A DNA stretch of 64,000 nt from Dechloromonas sp. H13 (lineage in GTDB: Bacteria > Pseudomonadota > Gammaproteobacteria > Burkholderiales > Rhodocyclaceae). Each line of letters begins with the position of its first letter. The stretch's first letter is position 1. Below are positions 48,007 to 57,350 of this stretch, piece after piece. Both the position numbers and the translations under genes were made by a program. The stretch spans positions 416,001 to 480,000 of the forward strand of contig NZ_SSXX01000002.1 in the NCBI RefSeq assembly GCF_009469615.1. Reading direction: 5' to 3'. The notes under the pieces are model-generated. The model did no database searches and was not told the origin of the DNA. It saw nothing but the letters and a program-made list of their open reading frames with translations.

Positions 48007-48565
48007 CTTCTTTTGATGCGCGGCTTTCCGCCTGCCGGCGGGCGTACTTTCTTTTGCTTCGCCAAAAGAAAGTAGCCAAAGAAAAGGCGACCCCAGGTTG
48101 CGCGGTCGGCGTTGCCGACTCCCCTGCGCTACTCGACGGGCCGGGCGGCTGCGGAACTCGGGGCGTTGCCCCTCAGACAGTCCTCGCCGACTACCCCCGG
48201 CCCGTCTGCGTTGCTCGGCGCTCCACATGGGGACCCGGAAAGGCGTCGCGGCACAACCGCTCTGCCTGCTGCGGTCGACCCAGAAAAACGGCCATTTTTG
48301 CCCGTCGACCGCAACACTCCCTCCGGTTCTTCGGGCCCCTTGAGAGGTGCCGAGCAACGCAGGCGCTGGCGGATAAAGGGCGAGGACTGTCTGAGCCCCG
48401 CAGGGGCGAGTTCCGCAGCCCCCGCCAGCGTCGAGTAGCGCAGGGAACCCGGCGCAGCCGGGCACCGACCCAGGGGGGGCTTTTTCTTTGGCTACTTTTT
48501 TTTGGCCACACAAAAGAAAGTACGCCCGCCGATCAACGGCGGAACCCGACGCATCAGAAAAGACC
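48007..48565. repeat. Near-palindromic element of about 560 bp between rnfC and rnfD
   Basis: Arms pair across the whole length: GGCGGGCGTACTTTCTTTTG at 48037 mirrors CAAAAGAAAGTACGCCCGCC at 48511-48530, and inner blocks CTGCGCTACTCGACG and CTCAGACAGTCCTCGCC recur inverted on the other side. The centre (48270-48313) is TGCGGTCGACC...AAAAA-CGGCCA-TTTTT...GTCGACCGCA. There is no transposase or credible gene. The type is an intergenic mobile or repetitive element (my judgement); it sits inside an operon. Confidence 0.8.
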
Positions 48566-48640
48566 TCCCGCGCGTCAGGCGCGGAAGCCAGCGCTTGCCC
48601 AAAACCCTGCGGTTCAGCCAACCCCGAAAGGAGCCACCGC

Positions 48641-49738
48641 ATGACCCCGGCCACCCTGACCGCCCAGCCGGTCGCCTCCCCCCACGCCCACGGCGGCAAC
48701 TCGGTGATCCGCACCATGCTGCGCGTCCAGCTGGCGCTGGCGCCGGCCACGCTCTACGGCTTCTGGCTGTTCGGCTGGCCGTCCTTCTTCCTGTGGCTTC
48801 TGACCATCCTCTCCTGCCTCGGTTTCGAGGCGCTGTCGCTGAAGCTGATGGGCGTCACCCGCATCCGGCGCACGCTGTTCGACGGCTCAGCGGCGCTCAC
48901 CGGCTGGCTGCTGGCGCTGACGCTGCCGCCGTGGGCGCCGTGGTGGGTAGCGGTGGTCGGCAGCTTCATCGCCATCGTTATCGGCAAGCAGGTTTTCGGC
49001 GGCGTCGGGCAGAACGTCTTCAACCCGGCGATGGTGGCGCGCGTCGCGCTGCTCGTCTCCTTCCCGGTGCCGCTGACGCAGTGGGTCCATCCGCTGCCGC
49101 TGACCTCGCTGGCGGCGCCCGACTTCATCGATGGCCTGCGCATTTTCCTGACCAGCCTGCCGCAGCCGGACGCGATGGCCAGCGCCTCGCTGCTCGGCTA
49201 CACCAAGACCGAGATGTCGCGCGGCATCGACCTGCTGCATTCGCTGGCCGGCGGCGGCGCCCCGGCGCTGTCGTGGCTCGGCACGCGCGCCGGCAGCTTC
49301 GGCGAATCGGCGTCGCTGCTGATCCTCGGCGGCGGGCTCTACCTGCTGCTCGCCGGCGTCATCACCTGGCATACGCCGGTCGCCGTGCTGGCCGGCCTGG
49401 CGATTCCCGCCGCCATCGGCCACGCCGTCGATCCGACGCATTACCTGAGCGTTTCAGCCCACTTGCTGTCGGGGGCGGCGATGCTTGGCGCCTTCTTCAT
49501 CGCCACCGATTACGTGACCTCGCCCAACACCGCGGCCGGGCAGATCGTCTTCGGCCTCGGTATCGGCCTGCTGACCTGGGTCATCCGCAGCTACGGCGGC
49601 TACCCCGAGGGCATGGCCTTCGCCGTGCTGCTGATGAACGCGCTGACGCCGGTCATCGACCGCTTCGTCAAGCCGCGCATCCTCGGCCGCGACCGCAAGG
49701 GCAAGCCGCTCGATATTCCGGAAAGCAGGGGGAACTGA
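48641..49738 (+). CDS. rnfD: Rnf complex subunit RnfD
   Basis: 365 residues from the ATG at 48641 (GAAAGGAG upstream). Multiple membrane helices. The FMN attachment motif is visible as SASLLGYTKTEMSRG (SxT-type region), and FFIATDYVTSPNT is typical. RnfD is part of the ion-translocating core. The palindrome upstream makes it 643 bp from rnfC, yet the gene is intact. Confidence 0.95.
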   Translation: MTPATLTAQPVASPHAHGGNSVIRTMLRVQLALAPATLYGFWLFGWPSFFLWLLTILSCLGFEALSLKLMGVTRIRRTLFDGSAALTGWLLALTLPPWAPWWVAVVGSFIAIVIGKQVFGGVGQNVFNPAMVARVALLVSFPVPLTQWVHPLPLTSLAAPDFIDGLRIFLTSLPQPDAMASASLLGYTKTEMSRGIDLLHSLAGGGAPALSWLGTRAGSFGESASLLILGGGLYLLLAGVITWHTPVAVLAGLAIPAAIGHAVDPTHYLSVSAHLLSGAAMLGAFFIATDYVTSPNTAAGQIVFGLGIGLLTWVIRSYGGYPEGMAFAVLLMNALTPVIDRFVKPRILGRDRKGKPLDIPESRGN

Positions 49739-49739
49739 G

Positions 49740-50354
49740 ATGAACTTCGAAGCCTTCCGCGAGAAGATGGGCTACCAGCCGCTACTGCTCGGCGCCTTCG
49801 CGCTGCTCGCCAGCGGGGCGCTGGCCTGGGCCTCGGCGGCGACCGGCGAGGCGATTGCCGCCGCCGAGGCCAAGGACCTGCGCGACTCGCTGTCGGAAGT
49901 CCTGCCGCAGGGCATGGCCGACAACGATTTCCTGACGGATACGGTCGACCTCGAAAAAGGCGGCAAAACCGTGACCATCTACCGCGCCCGCTCGGGCGGC
50001 GAGGTCAGGGCGGCGCTGTTCAAGGTCGCCGAGCGCGGCTACGCGGGCGACATCCAGGTGCTGATGGCGGTCGACAGCGACGGCCGGACGCTCGGCGTGC
50101 GCGTCCTCAAGCACAGCGAAACGCCGGGCCTCGGCGACAAGATCGAGGTCAAGAAGGATCCGTGGGTGAAGGGCTTCGACGGTCGCTCGCTGGGCGACCC
50201 GAGTCCGGAAAAATGGGCGGTCAAGAAGGATAGCGGCATCTTCGACCAGTTCGCCGGTGCGACCATCACGCCGCGCGCCGTGGTCAAGGCGGTCAAGGGC
50301 GGGCTGGAGTTCTACGCTGAACACCGCAAGGAAATTCTCGGAGGCCAATTATGA
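49740..50354 (+). CDS. rnfG: Rnf complex subunit RnfG
   Basis: 204 residues: one N-terminal membrane helix and a periplasmic FMN-binding domain. The flavinylation motif is AGATIT near residue 177, where threonine takes FMN; the usual SGAT first residue is Ala here. It starts 1 bp after rnfD and overlaps rnfE by 4 bp. Confidence 0.94.
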   Translation: MNFEAFREKMGYQPLLLGAFALLASGALAWASAATGEAIAAAEAKDLRDSLSEVLPQGMADNDFLTDTVDLEKGGKTVTIYRARSGGEVRAALFKVAERGYAGDIQVLMAVDSDGRTLGVRVLKHSETPGLGDKIEVKKDPWVKGFDGRSLGDPSPEKWAVKKDSGIFDQFAGATITPRAVVKAVKGGLEFYAEHRKEILGGQL

Positions 50355-51022
50355 GCGACAACTACGGCAGCATCATGAAGGAAGGGCTGTGGGGGCAGAA
50401 CGTGGTGTTCGCGCAACTGCTGGCCATGTGCCCGACCATGGCGGTGACGACCAGCGGCACCAACGGCCTCGGGATGGGGCTGGCGACGACGGCGGTGCTG
50501 GTCGTCTCCAACATCCTGGTCTCGCTGATCCGCCATACGGTCAGCTCGCAGGTGCGCATCCCGGTCTTCGTAGTGCTGATCGCGACGCTGGTGACAATCG
50601 TCGACATGGCGATGAACGCCTGGCTGCACGACCTCTACAAGGTGCTTGGCCTGTTCATCGCGCTGATCGTCGTCAATTGCGCCATCCTCGGGCGCGCCGA
50701 AGCCTTCGCCGTCAAGAACGGCGTCGTCGCGTCGGCGGTCGACGGGCTGGCGATGGGGCTGGGCTTCACCGGCGCCCTGACGGTGATCGGCCTGATCCGC
50801 GAATTCCTCGGCGCCGGCACGCTGTTCGCGCAGGCCTCCAACCTGCTCGGGCCGTCCTTCGCCTTCCTCGAAATGAAGCTGCCGGGCTACGGCGGCGCCC
50901 TGCTGATGATCCTGCCGCCGGGCGGCTTCGCCATCCTCGGCTTTCTGCTCGCCGGCAAGCGGGTCATGGAGAGGCGCCTTGAACAACGCGCGGCGGCACG
51001 GGCCGAGCCGGTCGCCGCCTGA
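50351..51022 (+). CDS. rnfE: Rnf complex subunit RnfE
   Basis: 223 residues, six helices, homologous to RnfA. The conserved LLAMCPTMAVTTSG and VNCAILGRAEAF cysteine motifs are present. It forms the membrane core with RnfA and RnfD. Confidence 0.95.
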   Translation: MSDNYGSIMKEGLWGQNVVFAQLLAMCPTMAVTTSGTNGLGMGLATTAVLVVSNILVSLIRHTVSSQVRIPVFVVLIATLVTIVDMAMNAWLHDLYKVLGLFIALIVVNCAILGRAEAFAVKNGVVASAVDGLAMGLGFTGALTVIGLIREFLGAGTLFAQASNLLGPSFAFLEMKLPGYGGALLMILPPGGFAILGFLLAGKRVMERRLEQRAAARAEPVAA

Positions 51023-51033
51023 GGAGAACGAAG

Positions 51034-51306
51034 ATGCAGATTGGCGTTGCCTATTCCGAACCCGGCCAGCAGATCTGGCTGAATATCGAGGTGCCGGACG
51101 AGTCGACCGTAACCGACGCGATCGAACGTTCGGGCATCCTCAAGCAGTTCCCGCACATCGACCTGGCGACCCAGAAGGTCGGTGTCTTCGGGCGCCTGGT
51201 CAAGCTCGACGCCGCCCTGAAGGCGGGCGATCGCATCGAGATCTACCGCGCTATCATTGCCGACCCGGCGACCGTGCCCCGCAAGGACATGGCCGACGAA
51301 GATTAG
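51034..51306 (+). CDS. rnfH: RnfH (UPF0125 family)
   Basis: 90 residues, ubiquitin-like fold expected. The IGVAYSEPGQQ opening, KVGVFGRLVKLD core and GDRIEIYRAI ending are family features. RnfH occurs at the end of nif-linked rnf operons; role unknown. It is 11 bp after rnfE. Confidence 0.93.
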   Translation: MQIGVAYSEPGQQIWLNIEVPDESTVTDAIERSGILKQFPHIDLATQKVGVFGRLVKLDAALKAGDRIEIYRAIIADPATVPRKDMADED

Positions 51307-51331
51307 TTTCCAAACCTTCCGAAAGTCCCGC

Positions 51332-52657
51332 ATGTTTCGCTCGTTGCCCCTGCTCGTCCTCTGTTTCTCGATCTTCCCCGCAACCGCCCACGCCGCCGGC
51401 AACCTGCCGACGCTGGCCGGCATCCCGGTGGATTTCATCCTGTTCGCGCTGACCCTGCTCGGCGTCGCGCTGTTCCACAATGCGACGCTCTACGTGGCGC
51501 TGACCGGGCTGGCGACGATCAGCCTGTACAAGATCCTCTTCACCGGCTTCAAGACCGGCGCCGGGGTGGCCGGCTTCGTCGGCCATCTCGGGCATGAATG
51601 GGTGACGCTGACCAACCTGTTCTGCCTGCTCACCGGCTTCGCGCTGCTCGCCCGCCATTTCGAGAAGAGCCACGTACCGGTGATCCTGCCGAAGTTCCTG
51701 CCGGATGACTGGAAGGGCGGCTTCGTGCTGCTGGTCATGGTCTTCGTGATCTCCGGCTTCCTCGACAACATCGCCGCGGCGCTGATCGGCGGGGCGATGG
51801 CGCACCAGCTGTTCAAGGCGAAGGTCCACATCGGCTACCTGGCGGCGATCGTCGCGGCATCCAACGCCGGCGGTTCCGGCTCGGTGGTCGGCGACACGAC
51901 GACGACCATGATGTGGATCGACGGCGTCAGCCCGCTCACCGTGCTCGACGCCTACGTCGCGGCCGGCGTCGCGCTGCTCATCGTCGGCTACTTCGCCGCC
52001 CGCCAGCAGCATGCCTACTCGCCGATCATCAGACACTCCCATGCCCACACCCACGTCGACTGGGGGCGCATCTTCATCGTCGGCCTGATGCTGGTTTTCG
52101 CCGTGGCGACCAATGTCACGATCAATCTGCGCGTTCCGGAACTGGCCGAGCATTTTCCCTTCATCGGCGTCGCCGTCTGGGCCGCCATCATCCTGACCAT
52201 CCCGGTCCGTCGCCACGACTGGGAAGTGCTGCCGGAAACCGTCAAGGGCTCGATCTTCCTCCTCTCGTTGGTGCTTTGCGCCTCGATGATGCCGGTCGAG
52301 GAGCTACCGGCCGCCTCCTGGCAGTCGGCGCTGACGCTCGGCTTCATTTCCGCGCTCTTCGACAACATCCCGCTGACCGCGCTGGCCCTGCGCCAGGGCG
52401 GCTACGACTGGGGCGTCCTGGCCTATGCCGTCGGCTTCGGCGGGTCGATGCTGTGGTTCGGCTCGTCGGCCGGCGTCGCCCTCTCCAACATGTATCCGGA
52501 AGCCAAGTCGGCGGTGAACTGGGTGCGCCAGGGCTGGCATGTGATGCTCGCCTACGTCGTCGGCTTCGCCGTGCTGCTCGCCGTTCTCGGCTGGCATCCG
52601 GAAGCCCCGCACAAGGCGGCACCGCCGGCCGTCCCGCTCGAAGCGCCAGGTCACTGA
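51332..52657 (+). CDS. NhaD-like ion/proton antiporter of the ArsB/NhaD superfamily
   Basis: 441 residues from the ATG at 51332, with about eleven helices and a cleavable-looking N-terminal signal (ends AHA). The motifs DNIAAALIGGAMA and GGSGSVVGDTTTTMMW match the NhaD type of Na+/H+ antiporters. It follows rnfH by 25 bp and is the last gene before a strong terminator, so it is cotranscribed with the Rnf complex. A Na+ cycle with Rnf, or export of another ion, is possible. Citrate- or arsenite-type transport cannot be excluded. Confidence 0.78.
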   Translation: MFRSLPLLVLCFSIFPATAHAAGNLPTLAGIPVDFILFALTLLGVALFHNATLYVALTGLATISLYKILFTGFKTGAGVAGFVGHLGHEWVTLTNLFCLLTGFALLARHFEKSHVPVILPKFLPDDWKGGFVLLVMVFVISGFLDNIAAALIGGAMAHQLFKAKVHIGYLAAIVAASNAGGSGSVVGDTTTTMMWIDGVSPLTVLDAYVAAGVALLIVGYFAARQQHAYSPIIRHSHAHTHVDWGRIFIVGLMLVFAVATNVTINLRVPELAEHFPFIGVAVWAAIILTIPVRRHDWEVLPETVKGSIFLLSLVLCASMMPVEELPAASWQSALTLGFISALFDNIPLTALALRQGGYDWGVLAYAVGFGGSMLWFGSSAGVALSNMYPEAKSAVNWVRQGWHVMLAYVVGFAVLLAVLGWHPEAPHKAAPPAVPLEAPGH

Positions 52658-52684
52658 TCCTTGTCGGCCGGCAAGGATCAGGAG

Positions 52685-52708
52685 GGGCTCTGCGGAGCCC
52701 CTTTTTTC
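52685..52708 (+). terminator. Intrinsic terminator of the rnf operon
   Basis: GGGGCTC-TGCG-GAGCCCC followed by TTTTTT, a textbook rho-independent terminator, 27 bp after the antiporter stop codon. Confidence 0.95.
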
Positions 52709-52710
52709 AT

Positions 52711-52726
52711 GTCGTGTTTGCGACAA
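52711..52726 (+). promoter_or_regulatory. NifA upstream activator site before the helix-hairpin-helix gene
   Basis: Reads TGTCGTGTTTGCGACA (TGT-N10-ACA with CG flanks), just after the rnf terminator. Confidence 0.8.
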
Positions 52727-52797
52727 AAAACGAGCATTTCCTGCACCATGTCGGTGCCCTGAAAATTTAATGTAACTGCATGAAAAAGAACAATATT

Positions 52798-52813
52798 TAG
52801 CACCTATAATGCG
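52798..52813 (+). promoter_or_regulatory. Candidate promoter of the helix-hairpin-helix gene (sigma-54-like, overlapping a sigma-70 -10 box)
   Basis: TAGCACCTATAATGCG fits TGGCAC-N5-TTGC with two changes, and it contains a perfect TATAAT (52805-52810). If sigma-54 is used, the activator site is about 105 bp upstream of the start. If sigma-70 is used, the -35 (TGAAAA) is poor. Confidence 0.45.
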
Positions 52814-52844
52814 CGCCCTTTCAAAGCAAGAACAGGTTGCGTTC

Positions 52845-53969
52845 ATGACCCCGATTTCCTCCCCCGACACCGCCACCCGCCTCGGCGAAACGCATGGCTA
52901 CCGCTTCGACGGCGATTTCGTCCACCTCAACGCCGAGATCGATTTTTCCGACGCCGAACTGACGGCGGCGCAATCCTGGGCGCTGCAGCTGTGGGCCAGC
53001 GACCGCGGATTTGCCGGCGCCGAGCCGGCCGGCGTCAAGGTCGCCGAATTGCCGATCCAGCCGCTGCCCGGCCGTTTTTGGGCCAGCGGCTACTGCAGCG
53101 CCATGCCGCCGGCCGGCCCGGCCAGCCAGTCGCTCGCCCTGGCGCTGGTCGCCCGCGCCGCCGACGGCCGGCCGCAGGTCCGCGATCTGGCGGTCTATCC
53201 GGCCGGTGAAAGCTTCCTGCAGCCGCGCCTGGTCGGCGAGGTCGACTGCAAGGTGGCCGATGGCGCCGTCGAACTGGCGATCGAGACCATCGCCAATCCG
53301 CGCGCGGCCGACAACCTGAGCGGCACGCTTGTCCTCGAAGTCTGGGCGCTGGATGCGCCTTATGCCGGTGGCAGCTGGTCGGGCAGCCCGGTGGCCAGCC
53401 TCGTCCTCGGCGTGCTGGGCGGTAGCGGCGAGTGGTCCGCCAACCGGTTCACCCTGTCCGGCGCCATGCCGGCGGCGGGTGCCGCGCTGACCGTGATGCT
53501 GCGCGAATGGACGCCGGCCGGCTACGTGACGCGCGATTACCGCAATTTCGCCGCCGCACCGGCCACGGTTGAAAAGGCCGTCGTGGCGAAGCCGGCGACC
53601 GCAGCCAAACCGGCGGTCACGGGCACGGCTGCTGCTGCCGCGACGCTCGTTAAAGCGAAACCCGCTGCCGCGGCGAGGCCGGCAGTTGCGGCAAAGCCCG
53701 CCGAGATCGCCAAGGCGCCGGCTGCCAGGACCGAAAAGCCTGCCGCGCAGCCGGCCGGCAAGGTGGGCGCCGCCAAGCCGGCAAGCGGCAAGGCGGTTTC
53801 GGTCAACACCGCCAGCGAGGCCGAATTGAGTGCCGTCAAGGGATTGCCGCCCGCCGTCGCCCGCGCCATCGTCGCTGCCCGGCCGTATGCCACCCTCGAC
53901 GAAGTGTGCAAGGCCAAGGGCATGGGGCCCAAGCTGCTGGCCAGGCTGCGCGACCAGCTCGCCCTGTAA
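52845..53969 (+). CDS. Uncharacterised protein with two tandem beta domains, a Lys/Ala/Pro-rich linker and a C-terminal helix-hairpin-helix
   Basis: 374 residues from the ATG at 52845. Residues about 35-135 and 145-245 look like two copies of one domain: WALQLWAS...FAGAEPAGVKVAEL and LVLEVWAL...YAGGSWSGSPVASL, each ending near a D-x-A/RNFA segment. Then comes a low-complexity linker rich in AKPA repeats (about 245-320), and a ComEA-like helix-hairpin-helix (VNTASEAELSAVKGLPPAVARAIV; DEVCKAKGMGPKLLARL). Such HhH units bind DNA or proteins. It lies between the rnf and nifE operons behind a NifA site. Confidence 0.75.
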   Translation: MTPISSPDTATRLGETHGYRFDGDFVHLNAEIDFSDAELTAAQSWALQLWASDRGFAGAEPAGVKVAELPIQPLPGRFWASGYCSAMPPAGPASQSLALALVARAADGRPQVRDLAVYPAGESFLQPRLVGEVDCKVADGAVELAIETIANPRAADNLSGTLVLEVWALDAPYAGGSWSGSPVASLVLGVLGGSGEWSANRFTLSGAMPAAGAALTVMLREWTPAGYVTRDYRNFAAAPATVEKAVVAKPATAAKPAVTGTAAAAATLVKAKPAAAARPAVAAKPAEIAKAPAARTEKPAAQPAGKVGAAKPASGKAVSVNTASEAELSAVKGLPPAVARAIVAARPYATLDEVCKAKGMGPKLLARLRDQLAL

Positions 53970-53995
53970 GGCGATTTGTCGCGCCGGCCGGGGAT

Positions 53996-54011
53996 TGTCG
54001 CATTCGTGACA
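53996..54011 (+). promoter_or_regulatory. NifA upstream activator site of nifE
   Basis: Reads TGTCGCATTCGTGACA (TGT-N10-ACA), inside a 10-bp perfect inverted repeat GGGGATTGTC...GACAATCCCC that might also end the upstream transcript. It is about 80 bp upstream of the nifE start site. Confidence 0.85.
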
Positions 54012-54054
54012 ATCCCCGTGCCTTGAAAACCTTTGTAAAACAATGAATTGAAGG

Positions 54055-54070
54055 TGGCACCCGTCTTGCT
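54055..54070 (+). promoter_or_regulatory. Sigma-54 (-24/-12) promoter of the nifENX operon
   Basis: Reads TGGCACCCGTCTTGCT, a complete consensus match. The expected start near 54082 rules out the in-frame ATG at 54073 and supports the nifE start at 54100. Confidence 0.95.
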
Positions 54071-54099
54071 AAATGCTGTCCGGACCTCTGGAGAACAGC

Positions 54100-55500
54100 A
54101 TGAAAGCCAGCGAAATCCAGGCCCTGCTCGACGAGCCGGCCTGTAGCCACAACAAGAAGGAAAAGTCGGGTTGCGCCAAGCCCAAACCGGGCGCGACCGC
54201 CGGCGGCTGTTCCTTCGACGGCGCACAGATCGCGCTGCTGCCGATCGCCGACGTCGCCCACATCGTGCACGGGCCGATCGCCTGCGCCGGTTCGTCGTGG
54301 GACAACCGCGGCACGCGTTCCTCGGGCGCCACGCTCTACCGCATCGGCATGACCACCGACCTGTCGGAGACCGACGTCGTCATGGGCCGCGGCGAGAAGC
54401 GGCTGTTCCATGCCATCAAGCAGGCGGTCGACAGCTATTCGCCGCAGGCGGTCTTCGTCTATAACACCTGCGTCACCGCGCTGATCGGCGACGATGTCGA
54501 CGCCGTCTGCAAGGCGGCCAGCGAGCGCGCCGGCATTCCGGTCGTGCCGGTCGATGCCGCCGGCTTCTATGGCACCAAGAACCTCGGCAACCGGCTGGCC
54601 GGCGAGGCGATGTTCAAGCACGTCATCGGCACCCGCGAGCCGGTGCCCGCCGCGCCGCGCGCCGACGGGCTGCCGACCTACGACGTCAACCTGATCGGCG
54701 AATACAACATCGCCGGCGAGTTCTGGCATGTCGCGCCGCTGTTCGACGAACTCGGCCTGCGCATCCTGTGCACCCTGTCGGGCGACTCGCGCTTCCACGA
54801 GGTGCAGACCATGCACCGCGCCCGGGTGAACATGGTGGTGTGCGCCAAGGCGCTGCTCAACGTGGCGCGCAAGATGGAAGACAACTTCGGCATCCCGTTC
54901 TTCGAGGGCAGCTTCTACGGCGTCCAGGACATGTCCAACGCGCTGCGCGATTTCGCCCGGATGCTCGGCGATCCCGACCTGACGGCGCGTACCGAGGCGG
55001 TGATCGCCCGCGAGGAAGCGAAGTCGAAGGCCACCCTCGAACCGTGGCGCGAGCGCCTGACCGGCAAGCGCGTGCTGCTCTACACCGGCGGCGTCAAGTC
55101 GTGGTCCATCGTCTCGGCGCTGCAGGATCTCGGCATGAAGGTCGTCGCCACCGGCACCAAGAAGTCCACGGAAGAGGACAAGGCGCGCATCCGCGAACTG
55201 ATGGGCGAGGACACCAAGATGATCGACGACGGCAGTCCGAAGGCGCTGCTGTCCACCTACCACGAGTACAAGGCCGACATCCTGATCGCCGGCGGCCGCA
55301 ACCTCTACACGGCGCTCAAGGCGCGGATTCCCTTCCTCGACATCAACCAGGAACGCGAGTTCGGCTACGCCGGCTACACCGGCATGGTCGAACTGGCGCG
55401 GCAATTGGCGCTGTCGATGGAAAGCCCGGTCTGGCAGGCGGTGCGCAAGCCGGCGCCGTGGGCCCGGCAGAGCGGTCCCGGCACCGTGCTGGCGGCCTGA
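54100..55500 (+). CDS. nifE: NifE, FeMo-co scaffold alpha subunit
   Basis: 466 residues from the ATG at 54100, with CTGGAGAAC upstream. It resembles Nif[16 protein letters not shown], the cysteine in [11 protein letters not shown] and the [11 protein letters not shown] and YAGYTG segments. With NifN it forms the scaffold where NifB-co becomes FeMo-co. It is 10 bp from nifN. Confidence 0.97.
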   Translation: MKASEIQALLDEPACSHNKKEKSGCAKPKPGATAGGCSFDGAQIALLPIADVAHIVHGPIACAGSSWDNRGTRSSGATLYRIGMTTDLSETDVVMGRGEKRLFHAIKQAVDSYSPQAVFVYNTCVTALIGDDVDAVCKAASERAGIPVVPVDAAGFYGTKNLGNRLAGEAMFKHVIGTREPVPAAPRADGLPTYDVNLIGEYNIAGEFWHVAPLFDELGLRILCTLSGDSRFHEVQTMHRARVNMVVCAKALLNVARKMEDNFGIPFFEGSFYGVQDMSNALRDFARMLGDPDLTARTEAVIAREEAKSKATLEPWRERLTGKRVLLYTGGVKSWSIVSALQDLGMKVVATGTKKSTEEDKARIRELMGEDTKMIDDGSPKALLSTYHEYKADILIAGGRNLYTALKARIPFLDINQEREFGYAGYTGMVELARQLALSMESPVWQAVRKPAPWARQSGPGTVLAA

Positions 55501-55510
55501 GGAGCGCGAC

Positions 55511-56908
55511 ATGGCAGAAATCGTCCATTCCAAGAAGGCGCTGGCGGTCAATCCGCTCAAGGTCAGCCAGCCGGTCGGCGCCTCGCTGGCCTTCCTCGGC
55601 CTCGCCCGCAGCCTGCCGCTGATGCACGGCTCGCAGGGGTGCACCGCCTTCGGCAAGGTCTTCTTCGTGCGCCACTTCCGCGAGCCGATTCCGCTGCAGA
55701 CGACGGCGATGGATCAGGTATCGACCATCATGGGCGCTGACGAGAACATCGTCGAGGCGCTGCGCGTGCTGTCCGACAAGAGCAAGCCGGACATCATCGG
55801 GCTGGTCACCACCGGCCTCTCGGAAACCCAGGGCACCGACATCCGGCGGGCATTGCGCGACTTCCGCACCGCGCACCCGGAGTTCGCCCACGTCGCCGTG
55901 GTCCCGGTGAATACGCCGGATTACGTCGGCTGCCTGGAAAGCGGCTACGCACTGGCCATCGAATCGCTGATCGAAACGCTGGTGCCGGAAGGCCAGAGCG
56001 CCGGCAAGCGGCCGAAGCAGGTCAATGTGCTGGCTTCGGCGATGCTGACGCCGGGTGACATCGAGGCGATCAGGGAGTGGATCGAGGCCTTCGGCTTGCG
56101 CGCCATCGTCGTGCCGGACATCGGCGATTCGCTCGACGGCCACCTGGTCGAGGCGGAAACATCGTCGCTGACCCTCGGCGGTACGCCGCGTTCGGAAATC
56201 GGCATCATGGGCGAGTCGACCGCAACCCTCGTGGTCGGGCCGTCGCTGAACAAGGCGGCCGACATCCTGAAGAAACGTACCGGGGTGCCCGATTACCGCT
56301 TCGCCGGCCTGCTCGGCCTCGACGATTGCGACGAATTCACGCAGGCGCTGGCGGAGATTTCCGGCAAGCCGGTGCCGGAAAGGCTGGAGCGCCAGCGCGC
56401 CCAGTTGCAGGATGCGATGGTCGACTGCCACTTCATGATCGGCTTTGCCCGCGTCGCGCTGGCCGCCGACCCCGACCTGCTCGGCATGCAGGTGCGCTTC
56501 CTGACCGGCATGGGCGCCGAGATCGTCGCCGCCGTCAGCCCGCACAAGCACGACAGCCTGGCCGGCCTGCCGATTGGAAAGGTCATCATCGGCGACCTCG
56601 AAGACATGGAAAAGCAGGCCAGGGAGGGCGCCGCGCAATTCATCATGGCCAACTCCCATGCCGCCGAAACGGCGAGCCGCTTGGGCCTGCCGCTGCTGCG
56701 CGCCGGCTTTCCGCAATACGACCACGTGGGCGGCTATGCCCGCACCTGGGTGGGCTACCGCGGCACGCGGCAGGCCCTGTTCGATCTCGCCAATCTCATG
56801 CTGGGACAACACCATGAACTCGAACCCTATCGATCAATCTACTGGGCCGATTCCCGCCCCGGTGAGCGCCATGTCCTCTCGACGTCTGCAGCTGGTCTGG
56901 TCCATTAA
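55511..56908 (+). CDS. nifN: NifN, FeMo-co scaffold beta subunit
   Basis: 465 residues. NifK-like features are [20 protein letters not shown] near the start, [13 protein letters not shown], and the C-terminal [11 protein letters not shown] motif. It pairs with NifE. Its last 38 bases overlap nifX. Confidence 0.97.
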   Translation: MAEIVHSKKALAVNPLKVSQPVGASLAFLGLARSLPLMHGSQGCTAFGKVFFVRHFREPIPLQTTAMDQVSTIMGADENIVEALRVLSDKSKPDIIGLVTTGLSETQGTDIRRALRDFRTAHPEFAHVAVVPVNTPDYVGCLESGYALAIESLIETLVPEGQSAGKRPKQVNVLASAMLTPGDIEAIREWIEAFGLRAIVVPDIGDSLDGHLVEAETSSLTLGGTPRSEIGIMGESTATLVVGPSLNKAADILKKRTGVPDYRFAGLLGLDDCDEFTQALAEISGKPVPERLERQRAQLQDAMVDCHFMIGFARVALAADPDLLGMQVRFLTGMGAEIVAAVSPHKHDSLAGLPIGKVIIGDLEDMEKQAREGAAQFIMANSHAAETASRLGLPLLRAGFPQYDHVGGYARTWVGYRGTRQALFDLANLMLGQHHELEPYRSIYWADSRPGERHVLSTSAAGLVH

Positions 56909-57350
56909 GCAGGAGCCGGAAGCCGTGCTCAAGGTCGCCTTCGCCTCCACCGACCGGACCCGGGTCAACCAGCACTTCGGCGCCGCCGAGGGCTTCGTGG
57001 TCTACGAAGTGACGCCGGACAAGGCGACCCTGGTCGGCGTCGCCGAGTTCGCCGAGGAGGCGATGGACGGCAACGAGGACAAGCTGGGCGCCAAGGTCGA
57101 TTTCCTCGCCGGCTGCGCCGCGGTGTACGTGATGGCGATCGGCGCCTCGGCGATCAAGAAGCTGATGGCCAAGGGCATCCAGCCGATCCGCGTCGACGAG
57201 GTCGATGCGGTCGACGATCTCCTGGGCGAGATTTCCCGGGCCATGAGCGCCGGCGGCGTCACCTGGATCGACCGCGCCATCGCCGCCCAGACCAGGGCCG
57301 GCGATGCCGACCGCTTCGCCAGCATGGAAGAAGAGGGGTGGGAGGGATGA
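56871..57350 (+). CDS. nifX: NifX, FeMo-co/NifB-co carrier
   Basis: 159 residues from the ATG at 56871, which aligns with the NifX of Azotobacter (158 residues, MSS start); an earlier ATG at 56814 is possible. It is one cofactor-binding domain with [26 protein letters not shown] and the [18 protein letters not shown] signature. NifX shuttles NifB-co and the VK-cluster to NifEN. It overlaps both nifN and the following gene (ATGA). Confidence 0.93.
   Translation: MSSRRLQLVWSIKQEPEAVLKVAFASTDRTRVNQHFGAAEGFVVYEVTPDKATLVGVAEFAEEAMDGNEDKLGAKVDFLAGCAAVYVMAIGASAIKKLMAKGIQPIRVDEVDAVDDLLGEISRAMSAGGVTWIDRAIAAQTRAGDADRFASMEEEGWEG

Noticed and set aside
48097..48511. Small open frames in the rnfC-rnfD gap
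   Set aside because: They come from the palindrome, have mirrored composition on both strands and no ribosome-binding site or family motif.
48007..48565. Insertion sequence with a transposase
   Set aside because: The element is palindromic throughout and too short; no transposase motif is present and no clear target duplication is seen.
52805..52810. TATAAT as the sole promoter of the helix-hairpin-helix gene
   Set aside because: It is a perfect -10 box but has only a poor -35, and a NifA-type site lies at the right distance for sigma-54. I keep both possibilities and do not treat the -10 box alone as proof.
54073..54099. nifE start at the ATG at 54073
   Set aside because: It would lie upstream of the transcription start expected from the sigma-54 promoter at 54055-54070. 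The ATG at 54100 has a good Shine-Dalgarno.
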